In this document: positions 36,219-46,833 of the stretch, piece after piece
Numbering within the stretch: position 1 is the stretch's first letter
Layout: each line of letters starts with the position of its first letter
NCBI GenBank assembly: GCA_025506515.1
Contig: CM046442.1
Coordinates: forward strand, 113,344,825-113,408,824
Origin: Flaveria trinervia
Taxonomy: Eukaryota > Streptophyta > Magnoliopsida > Asterales > Asteraceae
Direction of reading: 5' to 3'
DNA length: 64,000 nt
Program-made: the position numbers and the translations under genes
Notes under the pieces: model-generated
What the model saw: the letters and a program-made list of their open reading frames with translations, nothing else
Database searches by the model: none
What the model was told of the DNA's origin: nothing

Positions 36219-36683
36219 GATCCAATCGCCCGAATGAAAAGAGCGAATGGATCCAGTCGCCCGATTGAAACCAGATTCAGTATAAATAGGGCCATAGTCG
36301 ATCGCACATACTCACCACCCCTCAATTGCCATAAAATCGCATATTGAGCTGTTACTCTGCCAAAATTTCTTCTGACCTTACTTGACTTCAAATTTTGAGT
36401 TTCTGACGATTGCTGGTTGTTATACAGGTACAATGCGGTGCAACCTACATAAAACTCAGTTGTTTTGTGCCCTAAATCAAGGAATTCGGCCCTAACCAAG
36501 AACCAAAACTTATTTGAACGAATTAACTAATAAAACTAAGTAAAATGTTGAAATCAAGGTTATTAGATGTTAAGTAGGGTTATTGCGAGTCTAATGAGCC
36601 AAACCACGATGTCTAATATTAAGATTTGCTCAAAATTTGAATATGAATCGAACAGACAGTAGGTCATACGACTGGACACCCTA
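36219..36683 (+). promoter_or_regulatory. Element C spacer, middle part: words and TATA box
   Basis: C words (CAATCGCCCGAATGA, CAGTCGCCCGATTGA, 36222-36268) lie directly upstream of TATAAATAGG at 36281. This repeats the LTR order of words and TATA box. A possible splice donor AG/GTACAA is at 36426-36433. Further words appear at 36655-36683, where D2 is inserted. I infer a promoter for the extra gene. Confidence 0.6.
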
Positions 36684-37319
36684 TGTAACACCCAGTTATT
36701 TTTCTAAAAGACAGGAAATTAAGAATAAAAGAAAGAAAAGCTATAAGGTCCAAGTGGAGGGACCAAAAGTGTCCAAAAGGACAAAACTTTGAAAGTTGGT
36801 GTAAAGGTGGGCATGGCCGCCCACCCTCACTTCACATCACCATTTCTTCGGTTCTAGAGAGAGAAAGCAGAAGAGAACTCTCGGTTTGTGGAAGAAGAAG
36901 AAGAATAAGTGAATAAATTCAAGGTAAGAATTCGTGGTTTTTACATGTTTATGATGAGTTTAATCCCAGTTACATGCTTATGTGCTTATGTGTTTGTGTT
37001 TGTGCTCGGGTGTGCGTGTGCGGTGTTGTTTTTAGGTGTTTGAACTCATTTGCAAGCGGGTTAGAAAGGAAGAAACACCCAAGTTGCATCAGGTGAGTTC
37101 TAGACCCCTGTTTTTACTTGTTTTCAAACATCTTTGGGGCTGAAAATGTATGTAAAAGGTTTTCAAATGTTTGAGTATGTGTGCCTGTATGTTTTGTGCA
37201 TGAATGAATGTGATTGTTGAATGCTTATAGGTTATTCATGTCTAGAATAGCCGCATTAAGCTTAGAACAGATGGATTTGATGGTTGGGTTGAAAACATAC
37301 TGGAAACATGACGAACAGA

Positions 37320-37735
37320 AGGTCCATGTGCCTAGATAAGGCTCATGCGCCTGCAAATGCCATAGTAAGAACTAAGTGTGATCCATGCGCCCAAACAGTA
37401 GCCCATGCGCCTAAGATTACTTTAGAAACGAAAAAGTATAGCCCATGCGCCTGAACAGTGGCCCATGCGTCTAGAAATGGTAGCTGGACGACTAAGTGTA
37501 GGGTCATGCGCCCCAATAGTGGCCATGCGTCCAGATGGCTCATGCGCCTAAGTGTCCATGCGCCTGAATTACTCATGCGTCTAAGTGTTCATATGCACAA
37601 ATAGTGCCCATGCACCTGAATAGTTCATGCGCCTAAAGTAAAAATGCTTAAGTGTTGGCTGATGCGCCTACATAGTGATGAAACGCCCGAACAGGGCTCA
37701 TGCGCCCAAATAGTTCCCATGCGTCTAAGACTTAG
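37320..37735 (+). repeat. CATGCGCCT words in solo LTR D2
   Basis: About twenty imperfect copies of CATGCGCCTGAA / CATGCGTCTAAG occur at 18-25-base spacing. They sit at the place where D1 has GCGAAACT words. Confidence 0.8.
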
Positions 37736-38149
37736 AAATTTTTACAGAATTTTCTGGGAGTCTGTGCCTTAGGGTTTTGATCGAGGTTGACTTAAGGCTT
37801 ATTAATGACGTTGTTTCATGCATGATATGATTGATTATGATTGTTCCTTATTATTGTTATTGCTATTATTATTATTACTTATAGTATGTGACTTTACGTG
37901 GTATGTTATTATCGTAACGTAAAGTATATCGTAATAATAAAGTGAAAGAGCAATAAAGAAAGAAGAGGAACATTAATGAAAATGTTAACAAGTCTTGCAA
38001 GCTTACAGGAGGTACACGACCATGTTGTCGTTAGCTCAACTGTGCTGCGGGTTAGCTATCCTATTATGCACACAGGGTCAATCAATTGAGATTGGCAGGA
38101 CCTTTGCAGTGTGTCCTGGGTGATTGGGTTGGCCTTGTACATAGTACAC

Positions 38150-38336
38150 AGAGCCCTTTCGAGGGATACAGTTGACCCTTTCAGGGGATATAGTTGGCCC
38201 TTTCGAGGGATACAGTTGACCCTTTCGAGGGATATAGTTGGCCCTTTCGAGGGATACAGTTGACCCTTTCGGGGGAGATAGTTGACCCTTTCGAGGGATA
38301 CAGTTGACCCTTTCGAGGGATATAGATGGCCCATCA
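38150..38336 (+). repeat. 22-bp tandem repeat in solo LTR D2
   Basis: About eight contiguous units of 22 bases contain GACCCTTTCGAGGGATA, alternating between CAGTTGA and TAGTTGG starts, so the true unit may be a 44-base dimer. Each unit has the hairpin CCCTTTCGAGGG. No spacers separate the units, so it is not a CRISPR array. Confidence 0.88.
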
Positions 38337-38880
38337 CCCGTTTTCCATCACGCATATAGTTGGGGTATTGCTCACTGGTCCATACAGAAAGTGAAACATA
38401 AAGATAAAAGTTTATAGAACAAACAAGGCCTACAGTAAAGAGAACGAATAATATTTGTTCATATAGTTGTGCGTGCTCGCATATACAGTACAGAGTTGTA
38501 TTTTACAGAAAAGAGTATTTTCATATACAACATATAAAAAGTATTTCATTACTTTTAAACTAGAGCTCACTCAGCAATGCTGACTTTTATACATTTTCAG
38601 TTGGTAGGTAATTATTGCTGAGGATGGCACGAGGGTGAAGCTACTCGGCAGGGAAAGTCTGACATGCACTCGCTCTCTGTGTTGCTGTTGTTTTGTAATG
38701 CATATAAACAAGTCTTTTGTAAACGGTCTATGATGATGTATTGCTTAACAACAGTGTTTTAAATGAAGCGAATGGCTTTTGATAAATTATTTCCGCTGCT
38801 TAAGCTTGTTTAATTGTAATGTTTAATGTTTTAATTGCTATGATTGACCAACAGTGAGGTTTCCGAAACGGGGCCTTACA

Positions 38881-39173
38881 CCCTGATGAACTACAATCGG
38901 ACGACTGAGCTGGACAAATGACTCAGTCGGCCGAATGAACAATGCATATGAGCTCAGTTGGCCGACTGAACCAGTCACTGGCTCAGTCGCCCGATTGAAC
39001 TCAGTCGCAAGATAAGTCACCCGATTGGATTCAGTCGCATGTTAGGTCAAACGACTGAACCCAGTCGTATGGTTCAATTGCACGATTGAACCAAACTAAT
39101 CTTTAACAGGTTAATTTGAAATGGTTTTTGTTATGTGACGATCTAACCTGTATGCTTCTTGTGTTACAGATTG
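38881..39173 (+). promoter_or_regulatory. Element C spacer, right part: words and splice acceptor
   Basis: The C words resume (CAATCGGACGACTGA, CAGTCGGCCGAATGA, CAGTCGCCCGATTGA, to about 39090). At 39151-39169 the sequence TATGCTTCTTGTGTTACAG is a strong 3' splice site, ending five bases before ATG 39174. With the donor near 36427 it would remove the words and D2 from a leader transcript. This is prediction only. Confidence 0.5.
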
Positions 39174-39971
39174 ATGGCTGATAGGTGGACCATCAACACC
39201 AAGCACAATATTTGTGCTTATCTTGACGCCACCACTCGCAACGTAGCCGAGTTTGCTGGCATCATAGCCTTCCTAAAGAGATCACAAATACACCGAGCTA
39301 TCTCTACACCATGCACTCCCTACAGGTCTATACAACAGGCCTTCTGGGAGGGTGCATCAGTTGATAGGTCTTGTGAGCCCTACTGCATCAGGAGTACTAC
39401 ACTCGGGCAAGATATTGAGGTGACAGCTGCAGATCTTAGACGACTACTGGATTTGGGTGAGGATGTTGATCACCCAAGTAGACAACACCCTTTGACAGTG
39501 AGGGGATGCTTCCTCAGGATGAAGTACTCTAGGGACATCAATGCAGGTGTGCTAAACAAAAGCAACCTGTGTCCCCAGTTCAAGTACTTGGCACACGTGA
39601 TACTGAAGTGCATAGCCTCGAGGAGGGGTGGCTTTGATGACCTATCAGACCAGATTCAGAATACCTACGTGGCATTGGTGCTGAACCACCCCTTCAGCTT
39701 CTCCAGCATGATCTTTGCATACTTGATAGAGAATCTTGAGGTAAAAGGCAAAGAGGGATTTTGCATGTACCCGAGGTTTCTTCAGATGATTATCGACAAG
39801 AAGCTGCCCTCTCTGCCTAAAGAGAGCCATGATGCGGTATCACTTGAGGTGATGGATGACACTACTTTGAGCCGCATGAAGATATACAGGGGAAAGCAAG
39901 TCAAACCCCCTGTAAAGAGACTGTTCGGGCATCTGGTCCGGGAGGAGTACGTGGCACCACGAGGAGAGTGA
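39174..39971 (+). pseudogene. Element C extra 3' gene, first domain (open frame)
   Basis: Start ATG 39174 (MADRWTINTKHNICAYLD); the frame is fully open for about 265 codons, the best preserved copy of this domain in the window. Motifs in order are QQAFWEG near residue 58, EVTAADLRRLLDLGED near 87-102, HVILKCIASRRGGFDDL near 142-158, and CMYPRFLQMIID near 198-209. No signal peptide or membrane helix is seen. It is listed as part of a dead element, although this part reads intact. The function is unknown. Confidence 0.78.
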
Positions 39972-41347
39972 TTAAGATGTTGAGTAGATTGCTCTTCTAT
40001 CTGATGACTCTGATGATGATGACGATGACACTAGTGGAGATTCTGGCCCCGCTGTTTCTAGGGCCAGCACTGCACATACTACACCTCCACCATCCACTCA
40101 TGCAGATGCCACCACCGCCAGTTTCCATCAGAATTTCTGCCCTCCTGATGAGGAGGAAGAGAGTGATAAGGAGCCCCTAACCAGGGAAGTGGGCAGCAGG
40201 GTGGTTGCCACCTACCGAGGCATTCGGGAGGTTGGAGGGCGCCCTAGCGAGTCTGGGGAGACTGCAGCTGACCCTAGCTACTCACCAGGTTAGCCCAGCA
40301 GCATCCCAGGGGGAGCATCCACCTCCAGGGGAATGAGGAGGAAAAGGATGGCTCAGCCCCATGGGATGAAGACGAAGAAGAGGAGGGTGACCTTCATCAC
40401 CACCACCACCACAGCCACCACTTCTATCACACCACCACTACCTCTACCACTCCTCCCACATTCACCACTGCCACCATTCCACCTATCACCACTACTGTCA
40501 CCACTACTGCCACCACACACACCACCACTACCTTAGCCACTCCACCACTTCCCCACATCACATCCACCACCACTTCAGCTTACCCATCACCACCCACACA
40601 CATACCACCTCCCATATTCACCACTGCCACCACCACCACCTCTAGCCACCAGGTAGGACCATCTTATCACTCATCCTTTCCCTCAGGATCATCTCTACCT
40701 CCCAGTAGGGTAGAGGAACAGCTTTTAGCACTAACCGTATGGTGTTGAAGCTTTTAGCAGCTGATGACGAGAAGACTGCTCAGCTCCGATAGTTAGTGGA
40801 GCTTAGTGCTACACAATCACAACAGATCTCTCAGCAGCACAACAGATTAAGGAGCAGGCTCAACAAATGGCTGCTCAGAGTCAAGAGATTTCCCAACTCA
40901 AGGAGCAAAATGTGTTATCTACTAAGAAGATTGAGGAGTTGGAGGATGCTAAGAGGACCATCCTGCTCAAACTTAAGGGCACAAAGGATGAACCTCTGAA
41001 GATCAGAGAGGGAGACGGTGATGATGGTGATGATGATGATGATGATGATGATAATGATGATGATGATAATGATGATGATGATGGTGATGATGAAGGTGAT
41101 GATGAGGATGGAGGAGACACTAAAGGAGGAGGAGATTCATTTGCTTCGGTGCACGGGAGCTAGTGAGAGGCGGACCAAAAAGACTCAAGATCCGGGTGCC
41201 TCGACATCAGCCCCGACAGCAGAAGAACACATGATCCAAGACAAAAGTAATGCATAGAGTTTTGTGTAATTCGAATATTGTATTAAACTTATGTGCTTGA
41301 ATGTTTATCTATATATATTTGATGTTTAATGTCTTGATTATTTACTG
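39972..41347 (+). pseudogene. Element C extra 3' gene, low-complexity linker and coiled coil
   Basis: Broken frames encode T/P/H-rich low-complexity text from CCACCA repeats (40400-40660). A coiled coil follows (QEISQLKEQNVLSTKKIEEL, about 40880-40950), then an aspartate run from a GAT repeat (41018-41100) and a short polar tail. The layout is the same as in A and B. Confidence 0.6.
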
Positions 41348-42585
41348 ATGCATGATGTGTTAAATGTTTTAAATCAAGCAGATCCACATTATCAGCGAGA
41401 TGACTACGATGTTGCTCCCCTTCAGCAGATCAAGTCTCATCTCACAATGATACTTGATCTGCAAGGGATTTTCAGGAGGTCTGTAAGCTATACTCCCGAA
41501 GAAGGAGAAATTATTCACAACCTCACTGATGAGCAACTCGCAGAAATGTTCCGGTTAAACCCGGATGAATTGGTTAAGGATGCCCCTACTGTCGGTGTTG
41601 CTAGTGATGACGAGCTCAATGATGTTGATGAGATAGAGATTGAAGACGTCACAGCACAGCACTATCCAGAATATACTGATCGAAAGGGAAGTATGGTCCC
41701 TGATTTTGGAGATACACTCGACAGTGATATGCATGTTAAATTGGATACGATGGAGAGGGAGATCGAGAAATCTAAAAGCCAAGCCCAAGCCACTGATACC
41801 GATGTAGAAAACAAAAAGGCTGAATGGGCGGCTTGTTTTGCTGAGATCCGTGCTCAACGCACAGCGCCAAAGCCGAGTGCCTACGTCAAGCTCTACAAAG
41901 TCAAGAAGCATCTTAAGGTGTCTGGCAAGATAATTGTGTGGGCTTACTTTGAGGATCTGAATGTATATGCAGTGAAAAGAGAGAAGGGAATCGAGTACTT
42001 CAGATTTCCACATGATCTGAAGACTCTTCTTGGTTTTGAGCTCAACCAGTTGGCACGCCTGAACCTGTTGTATGCTGACCCCAGGAAGATGTCAGGCTGG
42101 TTTGAAGCTGTGTTGAAGAGAGAATATCACACACGATGGGTTAATTTCAAGCCTCAACAACCAACGAGGTATATTCAAAGGTCAAAGGTGGACCCAAGGA
42201 CTGGGAACCCAAAGTGGTGTTGAAGTGGAGTCCTTCGCGTACTATGTCTAAAATCCCATTGAGGGAAATGCCACAAGACTTCACTCCCCACTTCAAGTGG
42301 TGGTATTATGACTGGCGTACAGGAGAAGCGGTCATAGTATTACAAAAGGGGAGCCAAATGGAGACAATCCGGATATTTGACCCAATGTGGCTAACCAACC
42401 TGTCAGCAAATGATTTTTATACTTTATACATGTGGCCACTATTCTATGATCCGCAGGATATTGTACAGGCCCTCCCATTTCAGAATGTAATAAGACTCTG
42501 CTTTGCATTTGAGATACACGCTGGAGTCACAGTCGAGGAGAGGCATAAGAAGTTCGACGATCTTATGAAGGACGCCATACAATAA
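41348..42585 (+). pseudogene. Element C extra 3' gene, C-terminal module
   Basis: Two overlapping frames (41348-42223 and 42214-42585) join through a frameshift near 42220. The first is acidic, then has a folded-looking region with IEYFRFPHDLKTLLGFEL (about residues 225-245). The second carries FKWWYYDWRTGEAVIVL and LSANDFYTLYMWP, matching the end of the element B gene. It ends with a charged helix at TAA 42583-42585, 14 bases before the polypurine tract. Confidence 0.65.
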
Positions 42586-42598
42586 AGAAACTAGGTCC

Positions 42599-42609
42599 AA
42601 GGGGGAGTT
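42599..42609 (+). other. Element C polypurine tract
   Basis: AAGGGGGAGTT lies directly before the 3' LTR and is identical in form to the tract of element A. Confidence 0.88.
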
Positions 42610-43357
42610 TGTTGATTCATATGTATCTAGTTTGCGGTCTTAATGTAATATGTCTGTTATGTCCTTAATGTAAATGAAACATTTGAGTTGAATGAAACGT
42701 ATTATGTGGTTATTGATCTTAATGTTTAATGTTTCAGTGTATGATGTAGTGTTTATAATTTATTAACGCATATTGAACCAACTATATAGGTTTGTGGTTG
42801 TTTGAATAGATCATAGTCAGATAATGATTGAGAAACATATTCAAACTTAGTCATATGAAGTTCTCATGCGAATGGTCCATGCTAATGGACCATACGCATG
42901 AACAACTTATACTAATGAACCAGTCGTACGACTGAACCAAGAGACTGGATCAGTCGTATAATTGTGACATGAGATTGACTCAGTCGCACGACTGAACACT
43001 CAGTCGTGCGAATGGATCAACTGCATGACTCAGTCGCACGACTGAACCATGCTAATGATTCAGTCGCACGAATGAGTAACCCTAACCTATAAATACCACT
43101 TAATTCATGGAAAAACGAACACTTTGAATAATCGACTCCTACACGTACCCTAGCCTCCAGAACATCCAAAAAAGCCAGTCCAAGTTCATAGATCATTCTT
43201 GATCGATTCCTATTCGTTCTTAACGTTTAGATTAATCTTATATCGATCGGGTTAACGTTCTCACTGACTGGATCGCCAATCAAATAGGATTTGGCACTAT
43301 TTGATTCGGTATACACGTGAATCAGTTAGTACTCCGTCCAGTACACGGTCCCTAACA
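42610..43357 (+). repeat. Element C 3' LTR
   Basis: It aligns with 24420-25170 over its full length. The word block is at 42850-43075 and the TATA box TATAAATA at 43088-43095. The target duplication CACAC follows at 43358-43362. Confidence 0.92.
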
Positions 43358-43362
43358 CACAC

Positions 43363-45469
43363 ATTATGCATGGAATGTTAGTCTTTTAGGAGCTTGTGGG
43401 TTGTTGTTTCTTGTTCTTTTTCTCTTTACTAGCAACCTTTCCTTTTAACTTCTTATCCTTTGATAGGACAGGAGTGCTGGTACTACACTTATTTCTTGAA
43501 TCAGAAGTACCTGCCACTTGGAATCCAGCTGAGATGAATGCACCCTTTTTGTTTTAGGTCAATCTTCAGCTTGAACTCAGCCACTTTCTGAGTAGTTCTT
43601 CTTGCAGCCTTAGCTCTGATTCTTCTGGCTTTGGTGGTTAGGATTTGATCTTCACTGGGATAGGTGGGTTGATTTACCTGTTCTTTCCCTGTGTTTCCCT
43701 CTATTATTGCATCATTCTTCAACTCATGTGAAGATGGGTCAGCAAATGGGACCTCTTGCTCTTCAGTACCACATCTAGGTTGTCTAATAGACTCATAAGA
43801 GTGTGGTGGAGCAATAATATTAGTCCCCAACCCTCCTTTGTTTTGATAACAAATTTTGGAGTGGGAGGATGATGCAATAATAGCTTGGAAGTTCTGCTCA
43901 GAAATAGCATACTTCCTGGCTTGAGCCTCAGTAGTGACAAGCTGAGCTTGAGCCTCAGACAATTTGGATGTTAAATCCTTTATTTGAGTCTTGTAATTTG
44001 TGTGTTCATGTTTTAATAGGGACACAGTTTTCTATAACTCTTCAACTTTCTTTTGGTAGTCAGATTCAACCCTTTTAAAATCAGATTTCAAAACATTTAA
44101 AGACTCCATATCTGATTTAATTTCCATATTATAGTCCTGATATAGTTTAACCTTAGCAATACAGACAGGAGTATAGAGATGTTCATATACCTTGTTATCA
44201 TCTGTTCCAGCCATGAGTGCTTGAGCAGGAGTCACATCCTATACCATGAAGCTCCAGTCAACTTCTTGAGCCATTGCAGCTGTTTCAGTTGACTTTCTTG
44301 TGGGCTTTAATAGAGGGATGTGTGGAGGCCTATGGGGTTCCTGGGTTTGATTTGGGAGCCTTGCATTCCCTTTCAAAGTGACCAAGCTGGTTATAGTTGT
44401 AACATTTAGCCTTGGTTTTGTCAAACCCAAACTTGATGTTAGTTGGGTTCTGGGGAAACTACCTTCCAGTTCTCTTGAAGAACAACTTCACTCTATAGGT
44501 TAAAAGATCCATTTGTTGGACAATGTCCACGTACTCCACATCATCTGGACCGAAGCACTCTAGATCATCAAAGAAGTATTGAAAGTCACTAGAGTGTCCA
44601 CTTCCTGAGACAAAGTCACAATTGTCCTGAAAGGAACTATGTTGAGCCTATTGAGACGTTGAGACCTTGGAGTCTTAGGGAAGGTGATGTAAGGTCTAGA
44701 TGAGCAGGATGGTTGTTGGTTGTAGGTATTGCTGAGGTTGAGTGGGTCCTGAGCCTTCAACAACCGTCAAACGTTGCTAGTAGGAAGACTCAAGGGTCTG
44801 CTTGTCTGATGGCCCTTCTTGCTTTCCATCTCTAAACGGTATCCATCAAGGATGCCGTAAAGTTCAGTCATAGTGAGAGTGTTCAAGTATTCTATCCTCT
44901 TGATAGAGACATAGTAGAATGTCCACTCATTTGGAAGAGCACTCATGAACTTTCTTGTGAGATCTCTAAGTTCAGGAGTGATTCCTACCGACTAAAGAGA
45001 ATAAATAAGATCCATGTACCTGAAATACTATTGGCTGAGAGTCTCTCCAGCAATATAGGTGAAGTTCTCAAACTTCTGCTTCAGTGAGTCCTTCTTGGAG
45101 TCATTAGAACTTGAATACATTTGAGCAAGTGCATCAAACAATTCTTTGGCAGACTTGCAATGCTCAAACCTCACCATGATGGAGTTGGGTATTGCAGTCA
45201 TAAGAATAGTCATTGCGTTGCTGTCAACGTCCATCTTCTTCTGGTCCTTATCAGAATAGTCTTCAACAGCTTTCTCTATCATGGCATCGTTTCCACCAGG
45301 TGCTGCCACCTTGGGTTTATACGGGCCATTGACAATGGAATACCATATTTTGCTGTCTTGATACCTGATGAAGCCTTCCATGCGTCCTGCTTGATCTGAA
45401 GTTTTCAGGAGTAATGATGGGAGCTTTAGTCATAGTTCCTATCTCTACTTCAGACTTGTTGAGGGCCAT
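43363..45469 (-). pseudogene. gag: Element B gag, broken frames
   Basis: The start is ATG 45469 (MALNKSEVEIGTMTKAP). The capsid region is open in 45381-45028 (IWYSIVNGPYKPK, then AMTILMTAIPNSI and FENFTYIAGETLSQ). A zinc knuckle at about 44415-44374 reads CYNYNQLGHFEREC, with the second cysteine changed to tyrosine. A coiled coil follows at 44235-43900 (QIKDLTSKLSEAQAQL). Element C interrupts the next finger region at 43362. Several stops separate the frames. Confidence 0.8.
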
Positions 45470-45545
45470 TTCTGAGTGAGTTATAAAGAGGAGTGAAAAT
45501 CAGGTTGATTTGGATGGTAAGATATCACAATGAAGAGCCTAAAAA

Positions 45546-45557
45546 GCTCTGATACCA
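45546..45557 (-). other. Element B primer binding site
   Basis: On the minus strand it reads TGGTATCAGAGC, two bases after the end of the 5' LTR. It fixes the orientation of element B. Confidence 0.88.
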
Positions 45558-45559
45558 AT

Positions 45560-46416
45560 TGTAGGATCGGTTAATGTCACTTAACACTTGATTTTCTATC
45601 AAACTCTCTAGAACTACACTCGGATGAAAGTAGAATCTCTAAGAGTTGATAATAATATAATAAGTAGTAATAAACACAAGAAGTAATTTTCAAGGTACTT
45701 ACATATATTGCTTCTCAACTCAAAATGTTACAAGACTCTTACAAGCTAATCTTATGAGTTACAATGAGAAACTATATATAATACTACCTACAGCCGCATA
45801 TACTTTGGTACCAGCTGGAATCCTCTAACTAAAGCAAATACTACAAAGCTATAGTTTAAAGTATATTATAAAAGTCTTATCTAAGATATGGTAGTCAGGA
45901 CATGCCCTTGACTTACCTTTTGTTACCAACTAAAGTTGGTAACTTGTACTAACATAAAAAGATGAATAGTGGAATAAAGTATGGTCAACTACATGGCCTT
46001 TTGGGAAGAAGCCATGTAGTATCAGAAGTCTGCAGCGGAGTGTCAGAGACCATACTTATGTCCACTGGTTCATAGCAGTGTCTTCCGAAGGTTAAATGGC
46101 TTCGGAAGAACAATTACTTCCGAAGCCACTTATACTTCGGAAGAGGCTACTCTTCTGAGGCTTGAGGACTTCTTCTTTTCTTCATACTTTGGAAGTTGTT
46201 TTCTGATCCTTTCTTCTTAGATTTGATCTTTGGAAGTGAATACTTTGACTTCTAAAGTAGAGTTTGTCTTCGGAAGTTGATTTCAAACTTTGTCTTCGGA
46301 AGAACTCTACTTCCTTCGGAAATTTCACACTTGGCTTCGGAAGCCTTTGTAAGTAGCACCAAAATTTGTCTAAGTGATTTGGTTTTGGTTGCACCAGCCT
46401 TCTTCTTAATCCAACA
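45560..46416 (-). repeat. Element B 5' LTR
   Basis: On the minus strand it starts TGTTGGATT and ends CCTACA. The words CTTCCGAAG/CTTCGGAAG are frequent at 46080-46345. TATATATA at 45773-45780 is a possible TATA box. It is flanked by a primer site on one side and by a polypurine tract of another B copy on the other, so it is shared by two internal regions. It is 140 bases longer than the 3' LTR. Confidence 0.87.
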
Positions 46417-46817
46417 AACTCCCCCTAGGCTGATGCTACCAAAACCTCACTTGTTTCTGTTCCTCAAAACTTTCAGCACCAAGGAAAGTAGGTATTTATC
46501 TGTTTCTTTGTTCTTCTCTGAAGTAGTGCTGAGAAGCTTATACAGATCATTAGTTGACAGGAATTCCAGTCTGTCACCGGTGAATGATGTGCACCCTTTG
46601 TTGGGTCTCTCTGAAGAGTAAGTTAATGGGAGCTATAATCATATTCCCATCTAACTATAGGTTCCAATTTAGGACCCTCCACCATCTGTAGAAAGGTGTG
46701 CCTTTGGTGGGAGATCTATCCTTGTCTTCCTTTCTTCTTAGTTTTAACTTTTCTTCAATCTTAGCTTTTGCAGTTAACTCAGCAAGATGAAGACTGCTGA
46801 GAGATTTCTGATGTGAG
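46417..46817 (-). mobile_element. Fragment of a second element B copy, with the empty site of A
   Basis: These 400 bases match 2797-2906 joined to 13628-13925, that is, the 3' end of a B internal region without element A. AGTAG at 46522-46526 is the uninterrupted target. The C-terminal module of the extra gene is readable up to a normal TGA near 46451. The homology ends abruptly at 46817. Confidence 0.85.
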
Positions 46818-46833
46818 AATAGTTGGGATTAAG

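Larger units (their letters stand above)
36684..38880 (+). mobile_element. Solo LTR D2 (2.2 kb), relative of D1
   Basis: It starts TGTAACACCC and ends GGGGCCTTACA. The flanks are CCCTA and CCCTG, a duplication with one changed base. It shares with D1 the ends, the GA-rich leader (36853-36895), GGTGAGTTCTAGA (37091) and GATGGCACG (38622). There are no genes; the reading frame at 38355-38056 on the minus strand is repeat translation. Its tandem repeats differ from those of D1. Confidence 0.87.
24420..43357 (+). mobile_element. Element C: large Copia element with two nested solo LTRs
   Basis: LTRs lie at 24420-25170 and 42610-43357, flanked by CACAC on both sides (24415-24419, 43358-43362). The element is 18.9 kb, or about 14.3 kb without the solo LTRs F and D2. 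Order: LTR, primer site, word-rich leader, gag, protease, integrase, RT, RNase H, a very long spacer, extra 3' gene, polypurine tract, LTR. The LTRs differ at roughly 5% of sites by eye, older than A. All pol domains are present, but frames are broken in gag, integrase, RT and RNase H. Confidence 0.93.
2079..46416 (-). mobile_element. Element B: Copia retrotransposon split by three insertions
   Basis: The 5' LTR (45560-46416), a primer binding site complementary to initiator Met-tRNA (45546-45557), gag, protease/integrase, RT, RNase H, an extra 3' gene, a polypurine tract and the 3' LTR (2079-2796) follow in this order on the minus strand. Element A, solo LTR D1 and element C sit inside it; removing them leaves about 12.6 kb. 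The flank left of the 3' LTR is AGAAG, but right of the 5' LTR a second B internal end begins, so no target duplication can be seen. The LTRs differ at several percent of sites plus one 140-bp gap. The coding parts carry stops and frameshifts, so B is dead. Confidence 0.9.

Noticed and set aside
38150..38336. CRISPR-like array
   Set aside because: The units are contiguous without spacers and the context is a plant LTR.
38056..38355. Minus-strand reading frame with repeated SLERVN / PRKGQLYP text
   Set aside because: It is produced by the 22-base tandem repeat in solo LTR D2, where a repeat length not divisible by three cycles through all frames.
40881..41257. Serine-rich (minus) and methionine-rich (plus) reading frames
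   Set aside because: They are other-frame readings of the GAT repeat that codes for the aspartate run of the element C gene.
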